This document shows positions 1-6,285 of a stretch of DNA of 7,278 nt, in pieces (within the stretch, counting starts at the first letter, position 1; each line of letters opens with the position of its first letter). The stretch is from Sphingobacterium sp. (GTDB lineage Bacteria; Bacteroidota; Bacteroidia; Sphingobacteriales; Sphingobacteriaceae). The notes under the pieces are model-generated. The model had not been told where the DNA came from. It did no database searches and saw only the letters and a program-made list of their open reading frames with translations. The DNA is taken from positions 1 to 7,278 of the forward strand of contig JASLCA010000032.1 in the NCBI GenBank assembly GCA_030146225.1. The letters run 5' to 3'. The position numbers and the translations under genes were made by a program.

Positions 1-368
1 TCAGCTATACGCCTGAACAGAACTATACAGGCAAGGACGAATTTAGTTATAGGGTACGCGACATAAACGGCAATTGGACCAATGTTGCTAATGTCTACAT
101 TACCGTAAATGGCTTCTTTATTCCAAATGTAATTACGCCCAATGGGGATGGAAAGAATGATAACTTTGTTGTTATAGGCTTGGACAGCTATGACCGTGGA
201 GACCTTATTATTGTGAATAGATGGGGCAATCAAGTATATGCCAATCCAAACTATGGAAATGAATGGAATGCCAAGGGCTTAAATTCAGGCGTATACTATT
301 ATATACTACAGTTATTTAAGGGAGCTAATAAGGACGTTTTTAAAGGCTACATACAAGTTTTAAAGTAA
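1..368 (+). CDS. C-terminal end of a secreted surface protein with a type IX secretion type B sorting domain (5' partial)
   Basis: Only the last 122 codons or so are in the window; the reading frame is open from base 3 with no stop and continues off the left edge. The first visible part (about 35 residues, with YTPEQNYTGKDEFSYRV followed by NVYITVN) resembles the end of a cadherin-like or bacterial Ig-like repeat of the kind found in tandem in large adhesins. It runs into a gliding-motility-associated C-terminal domain: FIPNVITPNGDGKNDNF, then IVNRWGNQVY, then SGVYYYILQ, ending in KGYIQVLK and a TAA stop. In that family this roughly 85-residue domain directs export through the type IX system across the outer membrane; type B proteins are typically large and secreted or surface-attached. 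The family's usual WDGK is replaced by WNAKG. The first Met in this frame (base 180) lies inside the conserved domain, so it is not the true start. Function of the missing N-terminal part is unknown. It converges on the minus-strand locus and is probably unrelated to it. Confidence 0.9.
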   Translation, partial: SYTPEQNYTGKDEFSYRVRDINGNWTNVANVYITVNGFFIPNVITPNGDGKNDNFVVIGLDSYDRGDLIIVNRWGNQVYANPNYGNEWNAKGLNSGVYYYILQLFKGANKDVFKGYIQVLK

Positions 369-390
369 GTCCTTTCCCGAATCAAGTCCC

Positions 391-436
391 AAAAATAGAA
401 GTCCTGAAAGCATACGCGATCAGGACTTCCTTATTT
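391..436. terminator. Bidirectional intrinsic terminator between convergent genes
   Basis: A perfect 10-bp inverted repeat, GAAGTCCTGA at 398-407 and TCAGGACTTC at 420-429, encloses a 12-base loop. On the + strand the stem is followed by CTTATTT; on the minus strand it is followed by TATTTTT, the better U-tract. The stem starts 30 bases after the stop of the type IX cargo gene and lies 33 bases past the stop of the DUF1080 gene, as expected for one terminator serving both convergent units. Termination itself is inferred from structure and position. Confidence 0.8.
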
Positions 437-461
437 AACCCATTTAGAACATGCTTATCCT

Positions 462-1217
462 TTACAAGCCCTTGATCCGAATGTTGCGGTACCATACCTC
501 ATCATCATGATCCTGCAAGGCGATCTTACCTTTACGAAAGGTACCAAAGCCGGGCATCTTGCGAAACTTGCTTTGCGCAACAAGCGCTTCCCAGTCCTTA
601 TTAAACAAGGTTGTAGACAGGATATGCACGCCATTTAAGTAATAGTCAAGCTTGCCTTGATCGAGCTTAATCTCAGCTAGATTCCATTCCCCCACAGGCT
701 TTACAGGCTCAGAACTGCTAGCAATTAAATCATACAGATCACCCGTACGATGCTTAGGGATCTTACCATCCCCATGCCGCTCATTGTCAAGCACCTGCAT
801 CTCCATACCGGTATTATAGGTTGCAGGATACAAGGCAGGATTCTCGTGAATATTAAAGATAATTCCACTATTGCCTTTCGCAGAAATCTTCCACTCCAAC
901 TTTAGATGGTAGTTTTCATATTCCTCGTCCGTGACCAAGTCCCCACGCTCCGAAGCTGGCTTGCCCGCAATATTCAAGTGCAAGGCTCCATCTACAACCT
1001 CCCAGACTGAGCCTGCCGTACTCCGCCCATAGCTATGCCAACCAGCCGTGCTCTTGCCATCAAATATGGCTACAAATGCTTTCTCAGACTTGTCAAGCTG
1101 AGCAGATGCAGCAGACTGCCTTAAAGCAGGAGATTTGCAGGCCTGTAAGGCAAGCGAAGCCGCAAGCACAAAAAGCATAGTAGGCCTTTTGGCAAATAGT
1201 ATTTTATATTTTATCAT
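462..1217 (-). CDS. DUF1080 / 3-keto-disaccharide hydrolase family lipoprotein
   Basis: A 251-residue protein with a lipoprotein signal peptide: a positive N-terminus, a hydrophobic core at about residues 14-24, and lipobox LQAC with the acylated cysteine at 27. A linker of about 20 residues leads into a concanavalin-A-like beta-sandwich of the DUF1080 family (about 47-249). Visible family motifs are FDGKSTAGW (52-60), GDL plus YENYHLKLEWK (92-110), GNSGIIF (115-121), GMEMQVLDNERH (137-148), HRTGDLYDL (156-164), GEWN (176-179) and the closing IALQDHDDEVWYRNIRIK (232-249). The length is normal for a single-domain member. Characterised relatives cleave glycosides whose sugar has been oxidised to the 3-keto form; activity and substrate here are inferred, and many DUF1080 proteins are uncharacterised. 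The start at 1217 is favoured over Met14 because a perfect Shine-Dalgarno sits 7 bases upstream. It lies 12 bases after the SusD gene, so it is likely the last gene of the susCD operon. Residues after the lipid cysteine (KSPALRQ) are not acidic, so an inward-facing periplasmic location is possible. Confidence 0.9.
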   Translation of the reverse strand: MIKYKILFAKRPTMLFVLAASLALQACKSPALRQSAASAQLDKSEKAFVAIFDGKSTAGWHSYGRSTAGSVWEVVDGALHLNIAGKPASERGDLVTDEEYENYHLKLEWKISAKGNSGIIFNIHENPALYPATYNTGMEMQVLDNERHGDGKIPKHRTGDLYDLIASSSEPVKPVGEWNLAEIKLDQGKLDYYLNGVHILSTTLFNKDWEALVAQSKFRKMPGFGTFRKGKIALQDHDDEVWYRNIRIKGL

Positions 1218-1224
1218 AGCGCAG

Positions 1225-1231
1225 CCCTCCT
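1225..1231 (-). promoter_or_regulatory. Strong Shine-Dalgarno for the DUF1080 gene, overlapping the susD stop codon
   Basis: On the minus strand the bases read AGGAGGG, a full anti-16S match, 7 bases before the ATG at 1217. Its first two bases are the last two of the SusD stop codon (TAG, 1232-1230). It decides the start of the DUF1080 gene and suggests translational coupling to SusD. The upstream SusC and SusD starts have no such motif, only A-rich leaders, which is the usual state in Bacteroidota. Confidence 0.75.
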
Positions 1232-2747
1232 ATTTGCTAAAGTTTGGATTTTGAATCCAGTTAGGATTTAACAAAAACTCCTCATGTGGAATTGGGAAAA
1301 GCTGATGCTTGGAATTTGTATAATTCTCTACATAAGGCTTACCATGCTCCTTCAAAGCTTTCTCAACCAATCCCCAGCGAATAAGATCATACCAGCGGCT
1401 ACCTTCCAAGGCCAACTCCGTCGGGCGTTCTACATCTTGCAAATGCCTTAATACCTCCTCCTTTGATAAGCCTAGGCTAATAGGTACAGCCTTGGCCCTT
1501 GCCCGCACCTTATTAATATGTGTTATGGCATCTACCGTAGCGCCCCTATGATTTAAACACTCCGCATAAAGCAGCAAAACATCTGCATACCGCACTACAG
1601 GAATATTAAAGGCACTTTGCGACCAGTGCTGGCTTAGCGAAGGGTCCCAAGACACAAACTTATTCCAAAACAATTCCCCATCACGGTGATAGTCTAAAAA
1701 GTTCTCCCCTTCTTGAAAGTAGAAGGCCTCAGAGGCCGGATCATTAAATAAGATTGTAGAATACAAACGCGTGGTATACTTTCCATCCGCAGTTTTATCC
1801 TTCTTAAGCGTCTCAAAAAGCCAGTTAGAAGGGTAAGCCTCTTCATAGCCTTCCGCATTGGAAGATGCTAGGTGCAAGGCGATACGATTAAACTCCCGCT
1901 GTCCACCTGTACGATCCCCAGAAAACTGAATTTCAAAGACCGACTCCTTGTTGTTTTTATGCATGCCCGAGAAGTTGTCCGCATAATTATCCATGAGGTC
2001 AAACTTGCCGATAAGCTTAGCAAACTCAGGCTCCGCCTTCTCTGGCATCTTCAAGAAGAGATACAACTTGCCTAAGATCGCTGCCGCAGCATAGCGATTG
2101 ACCCGTCCAGCTTGAGCTGCGGGATAAGCCCCTGGTTCAGGCAGATCCGCCTGAATAGCAGCCAGCTCTTCTGTCAAGAAGCTGATTAACTCGCCTTTAG
2201 CAGCTTGGATCGGATAAAACTCCTCATCGGTGCCCTTCAACTCATGCTTGAAGAGCGGAATATGCTCGCCATAATTAAGCAACAGCCTATAATAAAAGTA
2301 AGCCCTTAAGAAGCGTGCTTCCGCAATGGTACGGCTTTTCAGTTCATCGGATACTTGCGGAACCTTGGGAATATTATCAATACATTGATTGGCATAGTTA
2401 ACCCCTGTGTACAAGTATTTCCATTCATACAAGGAAATATCATTGGTCGGCGTATTTACAAAGGTCGCAACCTCCAGCCAAGAGGTGACATCAGCTCTGA
2501 AGTCCAGCTCATCACTTCTATAGTTGTCCACCACAATAAAGCGTTCAAAAGGCGCCCCCCATTCCATATTGGGTTGCAGCTGCCCATACACACTGGTTAA
2601 GCCCTTAAGAATATCATTCTCGGTCTTCCAAAAATTCTTTGGTGTTAAATAATTAGGATTTGTTTCCTCCTTCAGAAAATCCTGCTTACAGCCTATTAAA
2701 GAAAAAATAAAACAGGCAACAAGCATCCTTATATATGTAGTATTCAT
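1230..2747 (-). CDS. susD: SusD/RagB family outer-membrane glycan-binding lipoprotein
   Basis: A 505-residue lipoprotein of usual family length. The signal peptide ends in lipobox LIGC with the acylated cysteine at 20, followed by KQDFLKEE, the typical SusD opening, which also has the acidic character of the surface-export signal used in this phylum. The N-terminal SusD-like part covers about 22-230, with AEARFLRAYFYYRLLLNYG (142-160) and a TPR-like helix pair ending at GRVNRYAAAAILGKLYLFL (214-232). The C-terminal RagB/SusD part (about 265-505) shows VVRYADVLLLYAECLNH (384-400), INKVRARA (411-418), the hallmark ERPTELALEG..WYDLIRWG (440-459) and the closing LFPIPHEEFLLNPNWIQNPNF (483-503). 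Family members sit as a lid on their SusC partner and bind the oligosaccharide at the cell surface. It starts 21 bases after the SusC stop with an A-rich leader (ATCAAATAAA before ATG) and no Shine-Dalgarno. The ligand cannot be read from sequence. The symbol marks the family, not the starch-specific protein. Confidence 0.95.
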   Translation of the reverse strand: MNTTYIRMLVACFIFSLIGCKQDFLKEETNPNYLTPKNFWKTENDILKGLTSVYGQLQPNMEWGAPFERFIVVDNYRSDELDFRADVTSWLEVATFVNTPTNDISLYEWKYLYTGVNYANQCIDNIPKVPQVSDELKSRTIAEARFLRAYFYYRLLLNYGEHIPLFKHELKGTDEEFYPIQAAKGELISFLTEELAAIQADLPEPGAYPAAQAGRVNRYAAAAILGKLYLFLKMPEKAEPEFAKLIGKFDLMDNYADNFSGMHKNNKESVFEIQFSGDRTGGQREFNRIALHLASSNAEGYEEAYPSNWLFETLKKDKTADGKYTTRLYSTILFNDPASEAFYFQEGENFLDYHRDGELFWNKFVSWDPSLSQHWSQSAFNIPVVRYADVLLLYAECLNHRGATVDAITHINKVRARAKAVPISLGLSKEEVLRHLQDVERPTELALEGSRWYDLIRWGLVEKALKEHGKPYVENYTNSKHQLFPIPHEEFLLNPNWIQNPNFSK

Positions 2748-2768
2748 TTTATTTGATTTAATATTTAC

Positions 2769-5700
2769 CTAAAAACCCGCTTTAATTCCCAACATAAAAG
2801 TTCTACTCAATGGATAGATCGCATCATCGACCCCCATCTTGCCCGTTTCTGCACCCGTCCCGGGATCATAGCCCTTGTACTTAGTCAATGTAAAAAGACG
2901 AGTAGCACCTGCATAGATGCGTAAGTCCCCTAAGCGAAACTTTTCCTTCAGACGAGCAGGCAGGTTATAGCCAATCTGCAAGTTGTTTAAGCGTAAGAAA
3001 TCTCCCTTTTCCACAAAGCGATCTGAAACCCGAATATTTCCATTCGGATCGCCAATAACAGCACGTGGAATATCCGTATTGGGGTTTTCAGGCGTCCAAG
3101 CAGCTAAGCCATCCTTGCCATAATTGAAGTTCTTGTCCATACGCTGTAGCTGCCGCTTCATATAGTTATAGCGTTTCACACCAAAATTGCCATAGAAGTT
3201 AGCCATCAAGTCAAATGATTTATAGGCTAGATTCACATTAAAGCCTAGCACCACCTTTGGGGTACCCGAGCCCACATAAACCCGATCATACGAATCCAAC
3301 TTGCCATCCCCATTTTGATCAATAAAGCGTATATCACCTGCCTTAGCCGCTGGCTGTAAAGGAATCCACTGTCCCGAAGCATCCTTAGAGCCATGCTTTT
3401 GGTTCCAATCCGTAACCTCTTGTTCGGATTGAAAGATGCCCGCAGTTTGGGTTACCCAAAACTCGCCAATCTCCCCCCCGACATAGGTACGGGCAGGACC
3501 AGACTCAAAGAGATAGCCAGGGTCAGACATCTCCTTTAACACACTCTTATAATGCGACACATTCATGTCAATCGCGTATTTAAAATCCGCAACCTTGTCC
3601 TTATAGCTTGCCTGAAACTCCAAACCCTTTGTCTTTAACTTGCCCTCATTCACAATCAAGGAAGGGAAGCCAGTGGAGAGACTAATATTCTTAGAAGAAA
3701 GCATATCATAGGTATCCTTAACATAAGCCTCTAGGGTAAGGTCCAACTTATGATTTAGCAAGGTAAGGTCCAGACCGATATTCTTGTAGTTGGTCGTTTC
3801 CCAACGAATATTGGTAGAAGGAAGTCCATCAACAGCATAGCCAAGGTTGATCTGATTCCCGCCCATAGGGTAATTCAAAGCATAGGTATTGCTGGACAAG
3901 CGAGGGATATACATATAGTTACCAATAGATTGATTCCCTAGACTACCATAACTAGCACGCAGCTTAAAGTTGCTGATTGTCCCTTTAATATCCTCCCAAA
4001 AGGATTCATTTGCAATATTCCAACCGATAGATGCTGAAGGGAAAAAGCCCCATTCATTGCCCTCACCAAAACGAGAAGAGCCATCATAACGTGCAGAGAA
4101 CATAGCCATATACCTTAAATCATAATTATAGGAAACCCGCCCAAAGGCCGAGCGTAAGGCCGCCCGAAGATAGCCCCCAGTAACCGCAGCATTATCTTGG
4201 CCTTGCCCCAAATAAGGCATATCATTGTTTTCAAAGCGAGCTATAGAACCCCCTTGATCTTCAAACTTATTCTCCTCTTGGGAAAGCCCTAGCAAAGCCT
4301 CTAAATTGTGCTTATCTTGAATAACCGTCGCATAATTACCTGTCAATTCAAGAATATCTTCCACACGTTTACTTCTGACTTCATTTAAGGAAGCGATCGT
4401 ATTTACGCTGTTAGCACCCACATAATACGTAGGTGTAAAGGATTTGTAATGTGCAAAGTCCATGCTTCTTCCAGCCTGAAACTTAAATAACATGCCTTCA
4501 ATCGGCTGAAAGGAAACATAGCCCGAGGCCGACAAATAATCACTCGCATCCCTGGTCGATATTAAATTATTAAAAGCGACTGGATTGGCTGCATCTGTCA
4601 TACTCATGCCTGGGATAGCCCCCCCATATCCGCCTTCATTGTCCGCATTATAAAGATGAATAAGCGGTTGAATATTTGCCGTCTGATACATCCCTGGGAA
4701 GCCCGTATTGGCCTCAGGGGTTTTAGCCTTTCTACCGTAATTAATCGACTCCCCTATCTTAAACTTCCCACGCTTCACATCGGAGTTAATACGGAAGCCA
4801 TATTTCTCGGCATCCGTGCCCACCACAATACCTTTAGTCTGCGAATAGTAGCCCGAGAATGCCAAGTTAGAAGCCTCGTTGCCTGCTGTATATCCCAAGT
4901 TGTACTTAGATGTATTCCCAGGACGGTAATAGGCATCTTGCCAATCTGTATCCGCAAATTGCTTAGGATCCTGATCGTAAGCCTCAATATACTTAGGCCA
5001 GCGATTTTCAGGAATACCCGCATTTTTAAGCGCCATCTTATTGATCTGAATATATTCAGCAGCATTTGCCACTTCCATACGCTTGGGCAGGTCGTCCACG
5101 CCATAATAAGCCGAAAACTGCATTCTAGGCGTTTTATTTTGACCACGATGCGTCTCCACCAAGATAACCCCCGCCGCAGAACGTGCCCCATAGATAGCCG
5201 CCAAAGCCGCATCCTTAAGGACAGATATGGTCTTGATATCCTCTGGATTGACAAATGACATATCCCCAGGTACCCCATCGATAATCACAAGAGGGTTGTT
5301 GCTAGAGCCCCAACTGGTCACCCCACGCACCAGCATATTGGCACTTTCCCCAGGCGAACCACTGCCAATATTAATTGAAAGACCTGAAGCCATCCCCTGT
5401 AAAGCCTCCGCTGCGCCCGCAGTAGGCAGGTTGGCCAGCTTATCCCCCGAGACGGTAGTCACCGAGCCTGAAACATCAGCCTTGCGCTGTGTACCATAGC
5501 CCACCACAACCACCTCTTCCAAGTCATCCAATTGAGCTTTAAGCACAATATTTAAGTTGGACTTTTGAGCTACATTGATTTCCTGCGGCTCATAGCCAAC
5601 GTAGGTAAATATCAAAGTCTTTGTATTGGCAAGCAGCGGTAAGGAGAAAAAGCCACGCTCATCCGTACTTGTGACGCTATTGGAATTTTTTACCAGAACA

Positions 5701-6152
5701 GTTACCCCGCCGAGTGCCTGTCCCCGCTCATCCTTTACAGTACCTGTAAGCTGTTGCTGTTGTACAACAACCTCAGCCGGAAGTTCTTTAACGGCCGCAA
5801 GCGTCTTTTGGCGCACAATTAAAGTATTGTTGCGAATCTCATATTCTAATGGATAATCGGCAAACAATTGCTTTAAAGCATCTTCCAAAGAGTTTGTTTT
5901 AAGGTTTAAGGTAATATTTGGTCCTTTTTTCAGTGATTTCGAATCATAGATTAAGTCAAACTTAGTCTGCTTGCAGATCACAGCCAATGCGCGCTCCATA
6001 CTTTGATTCTTAAGCTGTACGTGAACCTTTTGGCCATAAGCAATGGTTGTAGCCTGTACCAAAGAAAAACTACATAGAAAAAAAAGTAATTTCATAATGA
6101 TGGTTATCTTAAAAAAGAACATATAGCGTTCTCTTTCTATAGGAATTTTCAT
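2769..6152 (-). CDS. susC: SusC/RagA family TonB-dependent transporter with N-terminal STN signalling domain
   Basis: An 1127-residue outer-membrane importer. Domains in order: signal peptide (hydrophobic 21-38, likely cut after AYGQ at about 41); STN secretin/TonB short domain (about 49-114); carboxypeptidase-regulatory-like beta domain (about 135-206, with GTVKDERGQALGGVTVLVKN and FTYVGYEP); the SusC signature VVVVGYGTQRKADVSGSV (214-231); plug (about 224-336, with PLVIIDGVPG and YGARSAAGVILVET); then a 22-strand-type barrel to a C-terminal aromatic, YPLSRTFMLGIKAGF. A loop DQNGDGKLDSYD (945-956) matches the calcium-binding-like loop common in the family. It imports, with SusD, a ligand not identifiable here. 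The STN domain is what lets such transporters signal to a FecR-type anti-sigma factor, and one lies directly upstream. Met1 (6152) is preferred because cytoplasmic N-terminal extensions before the hydrophobic segment are common in this family, but Met11 (6122) and Met20 (6095) are alternatives; Met20 gives the most classical signal peptide. No Shine-Dalgarno precedes any of them. The frame is intact throughout. Confidence 0.95.
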   Translation of the reverse strand: MKIPIERERYMFFFKITIIMKLLFFLCSFSLVQATTIAYGQKVHVQLKNQSMERALAVICKQTKFDLIYDSKSLKKGPNITLNLKTNSLEDALKQLFADYPLEYEIRNNTLIVRQKTLAAVKELPAEVVVQQQQLTGTVKDERGQALGGVTVLVKNSNSVTSTDERGFFSLPLLANTKTLIFTYVGYEPQEINVAQKSNLNIVLKAQLDDLEEVVVVGYGTQRKADVSGSVTTVSGDKLANLPTAGAAEALQGMASGLSINIGSGSPGESANMLVRGVTSWGSSNNPLVIIDGVPGDMSFVNPEDIKTISVLKDAALAAIYGARSAAGVILVETHRGQNKTPRMQFSAYYGVDDLPKRMEVANAAEYIQINKMALKNAGIPENRWPKYIEAYDQDPKQFADTDWQDAYYRPGNTSKYNLGYTAGNEASNLAFSGYYSQTKGIVVGTDAEKYGFRINSDVKRGKFKIGESINYGRKAKTPEANTGFPGMYQTANIQPLIHLYNADNEGGYGGAIPGMSMTDAANPVAFNNLISTRDASDYLSASGYVSFQPIEGMLFKFQAGRSMDFAHYKSFTPTYYVGANSVNTIASLNEVRSKRVEDILELTGNYATVIQDKHNLEALLGLSQEENKFEDQGGSIARFENNDMPYLGQGQDNAAVTGGYLRAALRSAFGRVSYNYDLRYMAMFSARYDGSSRFGEGNEWGFFPSASIGWNIANESFWEDIKGTISNFKLRASYGSLGNQSIGNYMYIPRLSSNTYALNYPMGGNQINLGYAVDGLPSTNIRWETTNYKNIGLDLTLLNHKLDLTLEAYVKDTYDMLSSKNISLSTGFPSLIVNEGKLKTKGLEFQASYKDKVADFKYAIDMNVSHYKSVLKEMSDPGYLFESGPARTYVGGEIGEFWVTQTAGIFQSEQEVTDWNQKHGSKDASGQWIPLQPAAKAGDIRFIDQNGDGKLDSYDRVYVGSGTPKVVLGFNVNLAYKSFDLMANFYGNFGVKRYNYMKRQLQRMDKNFNYGKDGLAAWTPENPNTDIPRAVIGDPNGNIRVSDRFVEKGDFLRLNNLQIGYNLPARLKEKFRLGDLRIYAGATRLFTLTKYKGYDPGTGAETGKMGVDDAIYPLSRTFMLGIKAGF

Positions 6153-6285
6153 AGATTTGGTTGGTTAAATAGTTAAGTAAATATTGTCGCAAATGTTTTA
6201 TAGCTAATACCTTAAGAGAGTCGGCATGTTACAGCATGCTGGCTCTTGTATATTTAGCCTAGGGTTGTCATCAAGACGATTGAGT
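6153..6285 (-). promoter_or_regulatory. fecR-susC intergenic region, probable site of the susC promoter and leader
   Basis: This 133-base gap is by far the largest between minus-strand genes here, so the ECF-sigma-dependent promoter for susC-susD-DUF1080 would be expected in it. It is AT-rich near the susC start and carries an imperfect inverted repeat at 6217-6246. I found no clean match to the Bacteroidota housekeeping promoter (TTTG and TAnnTTTG): the nearest is AACATTTG on the minus strand at 6190-6197, one base off the -7 element with no convincing -33 partner. The placement rests on context, not on a recognised motif. Confidence 0.4.
6217..6246. repeat. Imperfect inverted repeat (12-bp arms, 6-base loop) between fecR and susC
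   Basis: AGAGTCGGCATG (6217-6228) and CATGCTGGCTCT (6235-6246) flank the loop TTACAG. Ten of the 12 pairs are Watson-Crick. The other two (6221/6242 and 6223/6240) are T-G and G-T, so an RNA copied in the + sense pairs along all 12 positions, whereas the minus-sense transcript has two A-C mismatches. The right arm contains the palindrome GCATGC. It could be a terminator or attenuator after fecR, a processing site, or a protein-binding site; the sequence alone does not decide. Confidence 0.5.

Noticed and set aside
1872..2600. Two short + strand open frames antisense to SusD (1872-2075 and 2355-2600)
   Set aside because: They are antisense to conserved SusD motifs, with no ribosome-binding site or recognisable product.
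2748..2768. Possible separate promoter or terminator between susC and susD
   Set aside because: The gap is only 21 bases, AT-rich, with no inverted repeat and no promoter motif; co-transcription is the better reading.
3471..3480. Run of seven C within SusC, considered as a possible slippage or phase-variation tract
   Set aside because: The frame is intact through it, the run is short, and it lies within ordinary codons of the barrel region (VGGEIGEFWV); nothing indicates phase variation.
4656..5258. Open frame of 200 codons on the + strand inside the SusC gene
   Set aside because: It lies antisense to strongly conserved SusC plug and barrel coding sequence, has no recognisable domain and has a composition typical of a reverse-strand shadow.
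4775..5278. Open frame of 167 codons on the minus strand in another frame of SusC
   Set aside because: It overlaps the SusC coding frame, which shows clear family motifs; its arginine- and tryptophan-rich translation is an out-of-frame artefact.
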